Source: an uncultured Collinsella sp. (GTDB taxonomy: Bacteria; Actinomycetota; Coriobacteriia; Coriobacteriales; Coriobacteriaceae). Taken from it: a stretch of DNA of 64,000 nucleotides. The position numbers were made by a program, and so were the translations under genes. The stretch covers positions 1-64,000 of the forward strand of contig CAUBPS010000001.1 of assembly GCA_958437935.1 (NCBI GenBank), read 5' to 3'. The notes under the pieces are model-generated. The model was not told where the DNA came from. It did not search any database and worked only from the letters and a program-made list of their open reading frames with translations. This document shows, one piece after another, positions 8,043 to 17,975 of the stretch. Position 1 is the first letter of the stretch, and each line of letters begins with the position of its first letter.

Positions 8043-9083
8043 TTAGGCGGTTTTTGCGCCCGTCCGGTTAAGAAAAGCTGCCAGATGCGTACACATCACG
8101 CAGCGCGCGGGCTTGGCGCTGGCGATCGGCCCAAACAACAGACCGAGCCCCCGATGGTTATCCTTGAGCGCGGCGACCATCTGACGGGTTCGAGGCGCCT
8201 CGAGCATATCACGCATACGGGCGGAACGCTCGATTGACGACACCCCATGCGGGCTCAGACACAAATTCTCGATGCAGGCGACCAGTCCGGCAAAGTAGAA
8301 CTTTTGGGTTGCCAGCTTGAGCCGACCACCGCTATCTGCTTCCGAGAGTGAGTCCGTAAGCTCGTCGAGCGCCCGGGTGTCATCGGATACCTTGGCATAC
8401 ATGGTGGGATCAAAGGCATCTGTAAGCTTAGGTGCCGCCGCGTGGAAACAAGCGTCGCCGCATCCGGAGACGCGCTGCGCCCGCGAGAGCGAGCACGCCA
8501 TAAACCCAACTGTGCGAAACGCCTTGTCGTACAAAAGGCATGCCTCAAACAGCGGACGGCTATACATCACGCCAGAGGTCTGAACGACTAGGCCGCCTAA
8601 AATCAACTGGGACAGCCCGGTCACCATCGAAGATTTGCTATCAATGGAAATATGAGCAGCATCCAAGACGCGCGAATGGCGCTCTCGATGTGCATCATAG
8701 CGGTCGAGCGACACCGTGGGGAGCACTATGTCTGCCGTAGTATCGCACGCGATATCGACCATCTTGGAAAGAGACTGCGGAGCAAACCACTCATCGGCGT
8801 TCATGGCGATGATTTGAGAGCCGCGCGAGGCAGCAAAACCGGCACGAAGACAAGCGCCGCGCTTCGCGTCCTCGACGTCAATCAAATCAATATGGATGTC
8901 CCTGTCGGCAGCAACTTGAAGCGAATGGCGCACACCGGGCGCAGCATCGCGGCAGACAACGACAATCTGCAAATCGTAGAGGTCTTGGTTCTGGATACTC
9001 TCGAGCGCACGCATCGCATAGCTGGGCGAACCTTCTACCACAAGGATCACCGAAAGTCGCGGATGCGAGCCACGTCGAACCAA
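8043..9083 (-). CDS. family 2 glycosyltransferase-like protein
   Basis: A 346-residue protein with a GT-A type glycosyltransferase N-terminus: LSVILVVEGSPSYAMRALESIQNQ and later GFAASRGSQIIAMNADEWF, where NADEW occupies the place of the usual DxD metal site. The C-terminal half is helical and not recognised. Such enzymes transfer sugars to surface polymers or proteins. The start is TTG at 9081-9083 with GAGAGGA about 9 bases upstream; no better start is seen. It lies between argR and truA on the minus strand with 160 bp before truA. The donor and acceptor cannot be told, and a degenerate active site would mean a non-catalytic relative. Confidence 0.7.
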   Translation of the reverse strand: MVRRGSHPRLSVILVVEGSPSYAMRALESIQNQDLYDLQIVVVCRDAAPGVRHSLQVAADRDIHIDLIDVEDAKRGACLRAGFAASRGSQIIAMNADEWFAPQSLSKMVDIACDTTADIVLPTVSLDRYDAHRERHSRVLDAAHISIDSKSSMVTGLSQLILGGLVVQTSGVMYSRPLFEACLLYDKAFRTVGFMACSLSRAQRVSGCGDACFHAAAPKLTDAFDPTMYAKVSDDTRALDELTDSLSEADSGGRLKLATQKFYFAGLVACIENLCLSPHGVSSIERSARMRDMLEAPRTRQMVAALKDNHRGLGLLFGPIASAKPARCVMCTHLAAFLNRTGAKTA

Positions 9084-9244
9084 GTTATCCGTCCTCTCGA
9101 CAGCAGTGAATCAAACTGTCGTTCATGGTACACCCCGGCAATAAAAGCAATGAGACACCGGTTGTATTGCACGCCAAGAACAGATGTTGCACACGCGCAG
9201 CCCACAGATGACAGGTGCCGACGCACGACGCGCCGAGCCCTCCC

Positions 9245-10069
9245 CTAGTCGAGCACGACAAGCTCGGCGGGATCGTAATCCACGCCCATAAACGTAAGGC
9301 CGCAGGCAGGAGCCGTGGGGCCCGCAGCGGTACGGTCGCAAGCATCGATGACCTCGCGCATCCACTCGGGTTCACGGCGATGCATGCCAATCTCGACAAG
9401 CGTGCCCACGATCGTGCGGACCATCGAATGCAGAAACGCATTGCCCTCGATGGTAAACGTCAGGATGTCCTCGCCAAACGCAACCTCATGGCCAAACTCG
9501 GCACGCATCACGCAGCGGTGCGTGGGCTTGCCCACGGCAGACGCCACCTTGCAAAAGCTCTTGAAGTCCTGCTCGCCCAGCAGCGCGGGACAGGCCGCAG
9601 ACATCGCCTCAACATCCAATGGGTAGCGATGCCACCACACCGCACCGCGCGAAAGCACAGGGCGCGCGTCGCGATCGGCAATACGGTACGTATACGTACG
9701 GGAACGCGCATCAAAGCGTGCAGAAAAGCCTTTACGGGCCTTGTAGACCTCGTTTATGGCGATATCTTTGGGCAGGAGGGCATCCATAGCCCTCAGCCAC
9801 CTACGGCGCGTCAAAGCCAACTCAGCGTCCGTTACGGGCACGCTGATAAACTGTGCCACCGCATGCACGCCGGCATCGGTACGTCCCGCACACGTCAGGT
9901 CGATCGGACGGCGCAGGAGCGTCTCAATAGCTCGACGTAGCTCACCCGCAACCGTCGTCTGTCCCGGCTGCACGGCAAATCCGCTATACGACGAACCATC
10001 ATAGGCCACGCGAAATACGAGCGTGGCGTCAAGCTCGGAAATCGAATTGAAATCAGACGGCGCAGTCAT
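9245..10069 (-). CDS. truA: tRNA pseudouridine(38-40) synthase
   Basis: Modifies uridines 38-40 in the anticodon stem of tRNAs. The catalytic aspartate lies in AGRTDAGVHA, and the family blocks VAYDGSSYSGF at the N-terminus and FLHSMVRTIVGTL near the C-terminus are clear. The ATG at 10067-10069 follows GGGAG by about 6 bases and gives 274 residues; an upstream TTG is not needed. truA follows the rplQ terminator, as it commonly sits after the alpha ribosomal operon. Confidence 0.95.
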   Translation of the reverse strand: MTAPSDFNSISELDATLVFRVAYDGSSYSGFAVQPGQTTVAGELRRAIETLLRRPIDLTCAGRTDAGVHAVAQFISVPVTDAELALTRRRWLRAMDALLPKDIAINEVYKARKGFSARFDARSRTYTYRIADRDARPVLSRGAVWWHRYPLDVEAMSAACPALLGEQDFKSFCKVASAVGKPTHRCVMRAEFGHEVAFGEDILTFTIEGNAFLHSMVRTIVGTLVEIGMHRREPEWMREVIDACDRTAAGPTAPACGLTFMGVDYDPAELVVLD

Positions 10070-10104
10070 GGGCGCTCCCAACAAACAAGCAACGGTATCG
10101 CGAC

Positions 10105-10135
10105 AAAAAAAGAGGGGTACGCGAACGTACCCCTC
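10105..10135 (-). terminator. terminator of the ribosomal operon
   Basis: A perfect 10-bp stem (10112-10121 with 10126-10135) with a 4-base loop is followed on the minus strand by seven T residues. It lies just after rplQ. Confidence 0.95.
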
Positions 10136-10161
10136 GAATATAGCCTATGCAGACGGATTGT

Positions 10162-10629
10162 CTACTCAGCGGTCTCCTCAGCAGGAGCCTCCTCGGCAGC
10201 CTCGACCTTCTTGGGAGCAGCGGCCTTCTTGGGGGCCGGAGCAGCCTTCTTAGCCTTAGGCGTGCAAGGCTCGGTGACGAGCTCCATGATAACGATGGGA
10301 GCGTTGTCGCCCTTGCGGTTACCGAGCTTCATGATGCGGGTGTAACCGCCGTTGCGGTCCTGCCACATGCCCTGAGCAGCCTTGTCGAAGATCTCGGCAA
10401 CGAGCTGCTTATCGCCGAGCTTGGCGATAGCCAGACGACGAGAGTGCAGGTCGCCCTTCTTGGCCCAGGTGATGATCGGATCGACGACCGAACGCAGCGC
10501 CTTAGCGCGGGTCTCGGTGGTCTTGATGCGGTCGTTCTCGAAGAGGGCCTTAGCAAGGCTCTTCTTCATGGCCTTGGTGTGGCTCGCATCGGTGCCGAGC
10601 TTCAGGCCCTTCTTAACGTTATGACGCAT
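10162..10629 (-). CDS. rplQ: 50S ribosomal protein L17
   Basis: Ribosomal large-subunit protein at the end of the exit-tunnel side. Residues 1-115 match the L17 fold (MRHNVKKGLKLG, RTTETRAKALR-like region). From about residue 120 there is an added Ala/Lys/Pro/Glu-rich tail, as in many Actinobacteria. It is the last gene of the operon, 30 bp after rpoA and followed by a strong terminator. Confidence 0.96.
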   Translation of the reverse strand: MRHNVKKGLKLGTDASHTKAMKKSLAKALFENDRIKTTETRAKALRSVVDPIITWAKKGDLHSRRLAIAKLGDKQLVAEIFDKAAQGMWQDRNGGYTRIMKLGNRKGDNAPIVIMELVTEPCTPKAKKAAPAPKKAAAPKKVEAAEEAPAEETAE

Positions 10630-10659
10630 GGTCTAGTTTCTCCTCAAATATGCGAAGCA

Positions 10660-11601
10660 TTAAGCCTTCAGGCTCAGGCCCATGGACTCAAGCTTGTCCT
10701 TCACTTCCTCGATCGACTTAACACCGAAGTTACGGATGTTGAGCAGATCGTTCTCCGAGAACTCAACGAGCTGACGGACCGAGTGAATGCTGGCGCGCTT
10801 AAGGCAGTTGTAAGAACGGACGGAAAGGTCCAGATCCTCGATCTGCTTGTCCAGCTCAGCGTTGTCGTTGGTGACCTCGGGAGCGAAGATCGAAGCCTCC
10901 TCCTCGACCTCGGGGGTCTCGGCAAGGTTCATAAAGGCAGCCATATGCTGGTTAATGATATTGGCAGCCTGGACCACGGCGTCGCGCGGGGCGATGGAGC
11001 CGTTGGTCTCGATCTCGAGGACAAGGCGGTCGTAGTCGGTGTGCTGACCGACACGGCAAGCCTCAACGAGCTTGGCGCAACGGGAAACCGGCGAGTACAG
11101 CGAGTCGACGTGGATCACACCGATGGGATCGTTGTCGCGTTTGTTGGCCTCGCCAGAAACATAGCCGCGGCCATAGCCGATGCGCATGCTCATGGTGAGA
11201 TGGCCACCCTCGGTGAGCGTAGCGATGTGCTGCTCGGGGTTGACCAGCTCAAACTCGGACGGAATAAAGAAGTCCGCACCGGTGACCTCGCAGGGGCCGT
11301 CAACCGAAATGGTGGCGGTCGCCTCGTCGGTCGTGCCGAGAGCCCTGAAGACAAGACCCTTGACATTCAGGACGATGTCGGTGACATCCTCGACCATGTT
11401 AGGGATGGTCATGAACTCGTGCTGCGCGCCATCGATCTGAATAGCCTCGACGGCGGCACCCTCGAGCGAGGACAGAAGAACGCGACGAAGGGAGTTACCC
11501 AGCGTATCGCCGTAGCCACGCTCGAGCGGCTCGACGGAGACACGAGCAGACGTCTCGTTGATCTCTTCGACCTGAACCTGAGGCCTAATGAATTCTGACA
11601 T
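10660..11601 (-). CDS. rpoA: RNA polymerase alpha subunit
   Basis: Scaffold subunit of RNA polymerase. The N-terminal dimerisation domain shows RGYGDTLGNSLRRVLLSS; the C-terminal domain (about 245-313) shows the helix-hairpin-helix DNA- and activator-binding surface SYNCLKRASIHSVRQL. An acidic linker joins them. The ATG at 11599-11601 has GGAGGT upstream. It lies in the normal alpha-operon order between rpsD and rplQ. Confidence 0.97.
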   Translation of the reverse strand: MSEFIRPQVQVEEINETSARVSVEPLERGYGDTLGNSLRRVLLSSLEGAAVEAIQIDGAQHEFMTIPNMVEDVTDIVLNVKGLVFRALGTTDEATATISVDGPCEVTGADFFIPSEFELVNPEQHIATLTEGGHLTMSMRIGYGRGYVSGEANKRDNDPIGVIHVDSLYSPVSRCAKLVEACRVGQHTDYDRLVLEIETNGSIAPRDAVVQAANIINQHMAAFMNLAETPEVEEEASIFAPEVTNDNAELDKQIEDLDLSVRSYNCLKRASIHSVRQLVEFSENDLLNIRNFGVKSIEEVKDKLESMGLSLKA

Positions 11602-11633
11602 GTATTACCTCCAGCCTCAGCAGCCCGGATGGA

Positions 11634-12230
11634 CTACTTAGAGTAGAGCTCGACGATGAGCTGCTCGTTGATATCACCGCTGATCTGCTCACGCGTCGGC
11701 AGAGCGAGCACGTTACCAGACAGCTTCTCGATATCGACCTCGAGCCAGCCAGGGACCTCAAAGCGCTCGGAGGAAATCAGAGCCTCCTTGATGGGGAGGA
11801 GGTCACGGAACTTCTCGCCGACAGCGACGACGTCGCCGGCCTTGACGCGGTAGGACGGGATGTCCACGCGCTTGCCGTTCACGGTGAAGTGACCGTGACG
11901 GACGGACTGACGAGCCTCTTTGCGGGTGCGGGCGAAGCCAAGACGGAAGACGACGTTGTCGAGGCGAGACTCAAGAATGATCATGAGGTTCTCACCGGTG
12001 ACGCCGTTCATCTTACGGGCCTTGTTGAAGTAGCCGTGGAACTGCTTCTCCAGAACGCCATAGATGAACTTGACCTTCTGCTTCTCGCGCAGCTGCATGC
12101 CGTACTCAGATTCCTTGCGACGGCGCTTGGGCTGACGGATAGATTCCTTCTTGCTGCTGTAACCGAGCTCAGCGGGATCGATCCCGAGCTGACGGCAGCG
12201 CTTAAGAACAGGAGTCCTGTCGATTGCCAT
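11634..12230 (-). CDS. rpsD: 30S ribosomal protein S4
   Basis: Primary 16S rRNA-binding protein and, in many bacteria, translational regulator of its own operon. The S4 RNA-binding domain lies in the middle (LESRLDNVVFRLGFARTRKEARQSVRHGH). The N-terminus lacks the four-cysteine zinc knuckle, so this is the zinc-free form. The gene is 198 codons with AAAGGA upstream. Confidence 0.97.
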   Translation of the reverse strand: MAIDRTPVLKRCRQLGIDPAELGYSSKKESIRQPKRRRKESEYGMQLREKQKVKFIYGVLEKQFHGYFNKARKMNGVTGENLMIILESRLDNVVFRLGFARTRKEARQSVRHGHFTVNGKRVDIPSYRVKAGDVVAVGEKFRDLLPIKEALISSERFEVPGWLEVDIEKLSGNVLALPTREQISGDINEQLIVELYSK

Positions 12231-12249
12231 ATTGATACGATCCTTTCAG

Positions 12250-12654
12250 TTACACGCGGCGACGCTTCTTGGGGCGGCAGCCGTTGTGCGGGATGGGGGT
12301 CTTGTCCTGGATGCTCGAGACCTCGAGGCCAGCAGCCTGGAGGGAGCGGATGGCGGTCTCACGACCGGAGCCGGGGCCCTTGACGAAGACGGAAACCTTC
12401 TTCATACCGTGCTCCATGGCCTGCTTGGCAGCAGCCTCGGCAGCCATCTGGGCAGCGAACGGCGTGGACTTACGGGAGCCCTTGAAGCCCACCTGGCCAG
12501 CCGACTTCCAGGAAATGACGTTGCCCTGGGGATCGGTGATCGAAACGATCGTGTTGTTGAACGTAGAACGAATGTGAGCCTGGCCCACGGAAATGTTCTT
12601 ACGGTCCGCGCGCTTCAGACGGGCAGCGCGAACGTTCTTCTTAGCAGTAGCCAT
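12250..12654 (-). CDS. rpsK: 30S ribosomal protein S11
   Basis: Small-subunit platform protein, 134 residues. Core segments [19 protein letters not shown] and the arginine-rich C-terminus ([12 protein letters not shown]) are typical. The gene sits 14 bp from rpsM and 19 bp from rpsD. Confidence 0.97.
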   Translation of the reverse strand: MATAKKNVRAARLKRADRKNISVGQAHIRSTFNNTIVSITDPQGNVISWKSAGQVGFKGSRKSTPFAAQMAAEAAAKQAMEHGMKKVSVFVKGPGSGRETAIRSLQAAGLEVSSIQDKTPIPHNGCRPKKRRRV

Positions 12655-12668
12655 CTATCTAGCGCTCC

Positions 12669-13043
12669 TTATTTCTTCTTCTTAGCACCGATCTGACGCT
12701 TCGGGCCCTTGCGGGTACGAGCGTTAGTGTGGGTGCGCTGGCCGCGGACCGGGAGGCCCTTGCGGTGACGAAGGCCGCGGTTGCAGCCGATGTCCATAAG
12801 GCGCTTGACGTTCTGGTTACGCTCACGGCGGAGGTCGCCCTCAACCATGATCTGGTTCTTGTCGATATAATCACGGATGGCGTTAACCTCATCCTCGGTG
12901 AGGTCCTTAACGCGCGTATCCACGTTAACGTTGCACTCGACGCAAATCTTCGTCGCAGTGGTGCGGCCGATGCCGTAAATGTAGGTCAGACCGATCTCAA
13001 CGCGCTTCTCACGCGGGAGGTCGACACCATTAATACGGGCCAA
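12669..13043 (-). CDS. rpsM: 30S ribosomal protein S13
   Basis: Small-subunit head protein that contacts the large subunit and P-site tRNA. It shows [23 protein letters not shown] at the N-terminus and the basic block [16 protein letters not shown]. It ends in a poly-lysine tail (KKKK). It is 124 residues long and lies 14 bp after rpmJ. Confidence 0.97.
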   Translation of the reverse strand: MARINGVDLPREKRVEIGLTYIYGIGRTTATKICVECNVNVDTRVKDLTEDEVNAIRDYIDKNQIMVEGDLRRERNQNVKRLMDIGCNRGLRHRKGLPVRGQRTHTNARTRKGPKRQIGAKKKK

Positions 13044-13057
13044 CGTAGTCTCCTCTC

Positions 13058-13171
13058 TTAACCCTGACGCTGCTTATGACGGGGGTTCTCGCAAATGACG
13101 AGGACCTTGCCATGGCGCCTAATGATTTTGCACTTATCGCACATCTTCTTGACCGAAGGACGTACCTTCAT
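13058..13171 (-). CDS. rpmJ: 50S ribosomal protein L36
   Basis: A 37-residue protein starting [15 protein letters not shown] and ending PRHKQRQG. It has the zinc ribbon CxxC...C...H of the common L36 form. An ATG at 13169-13171 starts it. It lies directly before rpsM and after infA, its usual place. Confidence 0.96.
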   Translation of the reverse strand: MKVRPSVKKMCDKCKIIRRHGKVLVICENPRHKQRQG

Positions 13172-13321
13172 CGTTCTTCCTTTCGGTAGCGCTCAAACTA
13201 CTTCCCTACTATCTACTCGCCCAGCCGCAGGCGTTTAAAACTATGGCTGGTCTTCACACACAATCCGACCGTAGGTTGAGCTAAGCCTGCAGTCGGAAAA
13301 GGAGTGCGTGTATGCGTGCCG
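13172..13321 (-). promoter_or_regulatory. infA-rpmJ gap with a hairpin
   Basis: This 150-bp gap, unusually long for the operon, carries an interrupted inverted repeat (CCGAC...AGG and CCT...GTCGG, about 13268-13299) and an AT-rich stretch. An attenuator or internal promoter for rpmJ and the genes after it is possible. No further signal is seen. Confidence 0.35.
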
Positions 13322-13540
13322 CTATTTATAGCGATAGGTGATGCGGCCGCGGGTCAGGTCGTACGGGGAAAGCTCCACGACAACCCTGTCACCGGGGAGA
13401 ATACGGATGTAATTCATTCGGATCTTGCCGGAAATGTTGCACAGAACCGAATGACCGTTCTCGAGCTCAACCTTGAACATGGCGTTGGGCAGCGGTTCCT
13501 TTACCGTACCCTCGAGCTCAATTGCGTCTTCCTTCTTCAC
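13322..13540 (-). CDS. infA: translation initiation factor IF-1
   Basis: Binds the A site of the small subunit during initiation. The OB-fold sequence [12 protein letters not shown] and [17 protein letters not shown] is typical. I chose the GTG at 13538-13540, giving 72 residues, the family length ([10 protein letters not shown] after Met). A TTG two codons upstream is closer to the AGAAAG site and cannot be ruled out. Confidence 0.93.
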   Translation of the reverse strand: MKKEDAIELEGTVKEPLPNAMFKVELENGHSVLCNISGKIRMNYIRILPGDRVVVELSPYDLTRGRITYRYK

Positions 13541-13644
13541 AAGCAATCATCTTTCTCTAGAAAACGACAGCGATTGAGTATTCTACAATACGCATGCACG
13601 TATCGTAATATCTTCGTAATGGCTCCACAACTTGGTGGAACTTG

Positions 13645-14433
13645 TTACATTTCTCCGCCTTGGAGAGAGCACCACGAGCCTTGTGCGTCGGTGGTGAGAA
13701 TCACCGGGCCGTCATCGGTGATGGCGACGGTGTTCTCGTAGTGCGCGGCAGGCAGGTGGTCGTTGGTCGTGACGATCCAACCGTCGGAGCCCGTGCTCAC
13801 ATGATTGGAACCCATCGTTACCATCGGCTCGATGGCAATGACCATACCGGCCTGAAGGCGAACGCCCCTCCCCTTCTTTCCGTAATTCGGAACGTTGGGG
13901 TCCTCGTGCATCACGCGGCCAATGCCATGGCCCACATAATCACGAAGCACGCCGTAACCGTGAGACTCGGCAAGAGACTGAACGGCATAACCGACGTCCC
14001 CGATATGGTTACCGGGAACAGCCTGCTCGATTGCAGCCTTAAGGCAATCGCGCGTGACCTCGCACAGGGCCTTGGCCTCGGGCGTGGGGGTACCGACGAA
14101 AAACGTCCAGGCGTTATCGCCAACCCAACCGTCGACAACGGCACCCGTATCGATGGAGATGATATCGCCATCGCGCAGGATCATGTCAGGGTTGGGAATA
14201 CCGTGCACCACGGCATCGTTGATCGATGCGCAAATGGTTCCGGGGAACCCGCCGTAGCCCTTAAAGGCCGGGGTGCCGCCATGCATGCGGATAATCTGCT
14301 CCGCAAGCTGGTCGAGCTCGAAGGTCGAAACACCGGGGCGAACCATGGCTCCAACGTGGCGGAGCGCCATCTTAGATAGCGCTCCTGCCTTCTTCATCTG
14401 CTCGATTTGCGTTGCAGACTTAATCTTGATCAT
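13645..14433 (-). CDS. map: methionine aminopeptidase type I
   Basis: Removes the initiator methionine from new proteins. The 262-residue protein has the metal-binding residues of the pita-bread fold: D in SIDTGAVVDG, D in GDNAWTF, H in GHGIGRVMHEDP, E in AIEPM and the final E in the SDGW region. Its ATG overlaps the adk stop as ATGA, so the two are translationally coupled. Confidence 0.96.
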   Translation of the reverse strand: MIKIKSATQIEQMKKAGALSKMALRHVGAMVRPGVSTFELDQLAEQIIRMHGGTPAFKGYGGFPGTICASINDAVVHGIPNPDMILRDGDIISIDTGAVVDGWVGDNAWTFFVGTPTPEAKALCEVTRDCLKAAIEQAVPGNHIGDVGYAVQSLAESHGYGVLRDYVGHGIGRVMHEDPNVPNYGKKGRGVRLQAGMVIAIEPMVTMGSNHVSTGSDGWIVTTNDHLPAAHYENTVAITDDGPVILTTDAQGSWCSLQGGEM

Positions 14434-15056
14434 AGACCGAGAGCCTCTTTGAGATCCCCGTACACGGTCTCGCGAGCCTGGTCACCGTTGACCGACTTAA
14501 GCAGACCCTGGCCACGATAGTAGTCGACGAGCGGGCTCGTGGACTTCTCGTAGACGTCGAGACGGTTCTTGATGGTCTCGGGCTTGTCGTCGTCGCGCTG
14601 ATACATCTCGCCGCCACACTTGGGGCAGGTAGCATCGGCAGCAGTGCCGGTGTAACCGCAGGCGCGGCAGGTGCGACGCGAAGACAGACGGTCGATGATG
14701 ACCTCGGGGGCCACGTCGACCAGAAGGGCGCAATCAATCTCGCGACCCATGGCAGAGAGCTCGGAATCGAGCGTTACAGCCTGGGCGGTGTTGCGCGGGA
14801 AGCCATCGAGGATGAAACCCTGCTGGGCGTCATCGGCGGCAAGGCGCTCCTTGACAAGGTCGATCACGAGCTGGTCGGGAACGAGCTCGCCAGCGTCCAT
14901 GTACTTCTTAGCCTGAATACCAAGCTCGGTGCCACCCTTGACGGCAGCACGCAGCAGGTCGCCCGTGGAAATGTGAGCGACGCCGAACTCGGCGACGAGC
15001 TCCTGTGCAACGGTGCCCTTACCGGCACCCGGAGCTCCGAGCAATACGAGGTTCAT
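14430..15056 (-). CDS. adk: adenylate kinase
   Basis: Interconverts ATP + AMP and 2 ADP. P-loop GAPGAGKGT is near the N-terminus, and the nucleotide-binding block ILDGFPRN follows. The LID domain carries four cysteines (CRACGY and CPKCGG) that bind zinc. The start is the ATG at 15054-15056, about 7 bases after GAGGAGG, giving 208 residues. It overlaps map by four bases and follows secY, the usual order. Confidence 0.97.
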   Translation of the reverse strand: MNLVLLGAPGAGKGTVAQELVAEFGVAHISTGDLLRAAVKGGTELGIQAKKYMDAGELVPDQLVIDLVKERLAADDAQQGFILDGFPRNTAQAVTLDSELSAMGREIDCALLVDVAPEVIIDRLSSRRTCRACGYTGTAADATCPKCGGEMYQRDDDKPETIKNRLDVYEKSTSPLVDYYRGQGLLKSVNGDQARETVYGDLKEALGL

Positions 15057-15074
15057 GAGCAATCCTCCTCTAGC

Positions 15075-16361
15075 CTATTTAAAGAATCCATCGTAATCAT
15101 ACATCTTGATCTGGCCTTCGAGCTTGTCGACCGTGTCGAGCACGACGCCGACCATGATGAGGATGGACGTGCCGCCAAATGCCTGGATCAGCTGGTTACC
15201 CGTGAAGGAGAAGATGATCGAAGGCACGATGGCGATGAGCGCCAAAAAGACAGCGCTGGGAAGCGTGATCTTGTTGAGCGCGTTCTTGATGTAGGCCGCG
15301 GTAGCCCTACCCGGACGGACGCCCGGAATAAAGCCGCCCTGCTTCTTAAGGTTGTCGGCCGTGTCGTCGGGGTTGAACACCATGGAGGTGTAGAAGTACG
15401 CGAAGAACACAATGAGGACAACGTTAAGCACCCAGTTGAGCCAACCGGTCGAAAGCGCAGAGGCAACTGCCTGGATCCAGCCGATGCCGGGGAAGAACAC
15501 GGCAATCTGAGCCGGGAAATACAGCAGCGCCGAAGCGAAGATGATCGGCACGACACCCGCGGTGTTGACCTTGATGGGCAGGTAGGTGGTCTGGCCACCC
15601 ATCATGCGACGGCCCACAACGCGCTTGGCGTAGGAGACCGGAATGCGGCGCTGGCCGCGCTCAAGGAAAACAATCAGCGGGATGACCAGCAGGATGATGG
15701 CGCAGATGATCACCATAGTGATGATGCCACCGGCGTTGCCCTCGGTGCTGGAGAAGATCGCCTGCGGAAGACCGGCCATGATGTTCGCGAAGATGATCAG
15801 CGACATGCCATTGCCGATACCGCGCTGGGTGATGAGCTCACCAATCCACATGATCAGCATGGCGCCCGCGGTGAGCGTGCCGACGATCATGATGTCAAAG
15901 ATGATCTCGGGAGCACCGGCACCGTTGAAGCTGATACCGAAGCTCTTAAAGAGGAAGAGGTAACCCACGGAGTTGAGGATTGCCAGGGCCAAGGTGAGGT
16001 AACGCGAATACTGCGTGATCTTGGTCTGACCGACCTCGCCCTCGCGGGCAAGCTCATGCAGGGAAGGCACGACGGCCTGGAGCATCTGGAGGATAATCGA
16101 GCTCGTGATGTAGGGCATGATGCCCAGGGAGAACACCGAAACATAGCTCAACGCGCCACCAGAGAAAAGATTCAGGAGGGCCATAGCACCTGCGGCGACC
16201 GAGTTGTTCTCGGTCGAGAAAAGGCCCAGCATCCCCTGGAAGGGAATGCCGGGCACAGGAACGTGCGCACCAATGCGGTACACGACGAGCATAGCTATGG
16301 TAAAAAGAATCTTTTCGCGCAGTTCTTTGATGCGGAAAGCATTCTTAAGACCATTTAGCAC
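15075..16361 (-). CDS. secY: protein translocase subunit SecY
   Basis: Central channel of the Sec translocon in the cytoplasmic membrane. The 428-residue protein has ten predicted membrane segments, the plug region after GIPFQGMLG and the signature [11 protein letters not shown]. It starts with GTG at 16359-16361, overlapping the end of rplO by seven bases. The downstream adk starts 18 bp later. Confidence 0.97.
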   Translation of the reverse strand: MLNGLKNAFRIKELREKILFTIAMLVVYRIGAHVPVPGIPFQGMLGLFSTENNSVAAGAMALLNLFSGGALSYVSVFSLGIMPYITSSIILQMLQAVVPSLHELAREGEVGQTKITQYSRYLTLALAILNSVGYLFLFKSFGISFNGAGAPEIIFDIMIVGTLTAGAMLIMWIGELITQRGIGNGMSLIIFANIMAGLPQAIFSSTEGNAGGIITMVIICAIILLVIPLIVFLERGQRRIPVSYAKRVVGRRMMGGQTTYLPIKVNTAGVVPIIFASALLYFPAQIAVFFPGIGWIQAVASALSTGWLNWVLNVVLIVFFAYFYTSMVFNPDDTADNLKKQGGFIPGVRPGRATAAYIKNALNKITLPSAVFLALIAIVPSIIFSFTGNQLIQAFGGTSILIMVGVVLDTVDKLEGQIKMYDYDGFFK

Positions 16362-16804
16362 GGCAGCTCGACCTTTCCGCCGGCGGCCTCGATCTTGGCC
16401 TGCGCGGAAGCGCTGACCTTGTCGACCTTGACCGTGAACTTCTTGGTGAGCTCACCATTGCCGAGCACCTTGACGGGCTCGAACTCGCTCTTGGTGATGC
16501 GTGCGGCCTTAAGAGCGGCACCGTCGATCACAGCGCCGTCCTCGAACTTACGCTCGAGACGCTCAACGTTAACGGCGGTGTACTCGATACGACGGGGGTT
16601 GCGGAAGCCCGGAAGCTTGGGCAGGCGCATAGCCAGCGGAGTCTGGCCACCCTCGAAGCCGGCACCCTTGGTGCCGCCAGAGCGAGAGCCCTGGCCCTTC
16701 TGGCCGCGGCCAGAAGTGGTGCCGTGACCCGAAGAATTGCCACGGCCGACGCGCTTGCGGTTCTTGGTGGAACCGGGCGCGGGAGTAAGATCGTGAAGCT
16801 GCAT
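16355..16804 (-). CDS. rplO: 50S ribosomal protein L15
   Basis: Large-subunit protein of 149 residues. The Gly/Arg-rich N-terminus ([20 protein letters not shown]) and the C-terminal L15/L18e fold are typical. The gene overlaps secY and begins 3 bp after rpmD. Confidence 0.97.
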   Translation of the reverse strand: MQLHDLTPAPGSTKNRKRVGRGNSSGHGTTSGRGQKGQGSRSGGTKGAGFEGGQTPLAMRLPKLPGFRNPRRIEYTAVNVERLERKFEDGAVIDGAALKAARITKSEFEPVKVLGNGELTKKFTVKVDKVSASAQAKIEAAGGKVELPC

Positions 16805-16807
16805 TTG

Positions 16808-16990
16808 CTACTCCTCTACAATCTCGACAAGGTGCTTGACCTTGAAGATCATGCCGCGGACGGACTCGTTGTCAGCAATCTCGCGAACCTCGCGGATCCT
16901 GTGGAGACCGAGGGCACGGACAGTACGGACCTGGTCCTGCTTGCAACCGTTGGTGCTGCGGACCTGCTTGATCTTGATGGTGTCAGCCAT
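16808..16990 (-). CDS. rpmD: 50S ribosomal protein L30
   Basis: A 60-residue L30 with the usual IKQVRS start and the TVRALGL, NESVRGMIFKVKHLVE segments. It sits between rpsE (2 bp) and rplO (3 bp) in the normal spc order. Confidence 0.95.
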   Translation of the reverse strand: MADTIKIKQVRSTNGCKQDQVRTVRALGLHRIREVREIADNESVRGMIFKVKHLVEIVEE

Positions 16991-16992
16991 GC

Positions 16993-17517
16993 TTAGTTCT
17001 CCTTACCGACGAACATCTCGGAGACCGTCAGGCCACGGCGAGCCGCGACGTCCTCAGGGCTGGAGAGCTCCTTGAGGCCCTCGACGGCAGCCTTGATGAT
17101 GTTGAGGCCGTTGTCGGTACCGAGGGACTTGGACAGGACGTTCTTGATGCCAGCAAGCTCGAAGAGGGGACGCACAGCGCCGCCGGCGATAACGCCGGTA
17201 CCCTCGACAGCGGGCTTGATGATGATGCGGCCGGCACCAAAGTGACCGAGAACCTCGTGCGGGATGGTGCCCTGCTCGGTCACCGGCACGTGGAACATGT
17301 TCTTCTTGGCATCGAGAGACGCCTTGGAGATGGCCAGGGGCACCTCAGCGGACTTGCCCATGCCAACGCCGACGTTGCCCTTGCCGTCGCCAACGACGAC
17401 GAGAGCGACGAGGCTCATGCGACGACCACCCTTGACGGTCTTCGACACGCGGTTGATGTAAACGACGCGCTCCTCGAACTCGGAGGCCTCGCGCTGCTGC
17501 TTCTGATTACGAGCCAT
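16993..17517 (-). CDS. rpsE: 30S ribosomal protein S5
   Basis: Small-subunit protein that guards decoding accuracy. It has the double-stranded RNA-binding N-terminal domain ([29 protein letters not shown]) and the S5 C-terminal domain with [10 protein letters not shown]. It is 174 residues. Confidence 0.97.
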   Translation of the reverse strand: MARNQKQQREASEFEERVVYINRVSKTVKGGRRMSLVALVVVGDGKGNVGVGMGKSAEVPLAISKASLDAKKNMFHVPVTEQGTIPHEVLGHFGAGRIIIKPAVEGTGVIAGGAVRPLFELAGIKNVLSKSLGTDNGLNIIKAAVEGLKELSSPEDVAARRGLTVSEMFVGKEN

Positions 17518-17531
17518 GTGCTACATACCTC

Positions 17532-17900
17532 CTAGAACTCGAGACCGGCGGCACGAGCACCGTCGGCGAGGGCCTTGACGCGGCCATGGTAGATACGGCC
17601 ACCGCGATCGAAGGCGACCTTGGTGATGCCGGCCTCGATGGCGCGCTTGCCAACGAGCTGACCGACCTTCTCCGCAGCCTCCTTGTTCGAGGTGTGGGTG
17701 CCCTTGAACTCGGCCTCGAGGGTCGAGGCGGAGACGAGCGTCAGGCTGGAGCCCTTGCTGTCGTCGATGATCTGGGCATAGATATTGGCGTTAGTACGGG
17801 TCACGCGAAGACGCGGACGCTCGGCGGTACCCGAGATCTTGCCGCGCACACGACGCTGACGACGCTTGAGGCCTTCCAGCTTCGCCTTATGCTTGTTCAT
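17532..17900 (-). CDS. rplR: 50S ribosomal protein L18
   Basis: Binds 5S rRNA. The 122-residue protein has a basic N-terminus ([16 protein letters not shown]) and the core [20 protein letters not shown], ending [20 protein letters not shown], all typical of L18. It follows rplF after 75 bp. Confidence 0.97.
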   Translation of the reverse strand: MNKHKAKLEGLKRRQRRVRGKISGTAERPRLRVTRTNANIYAQIIDDSKGSSLTLVSASTLEAEFKGTHTSNKEAAEKVGQLVGKRAIEAGITKVAFDRGGRIYHGRVKALADGARAAGLEF

Positions 17901-17975
17901 ACGTAAACTCCTAAAAAGGTTGATCTTGCCAGCACCTGACGGGGTGCTGGTCTTATGCGAGTGAGTCGGTTACGA

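Noticed and set aside
9085..9441. Small minus-strand gene before truA
   Set aside because: It overlaps truA in another frame and has no ribosome site or protein-like composition.
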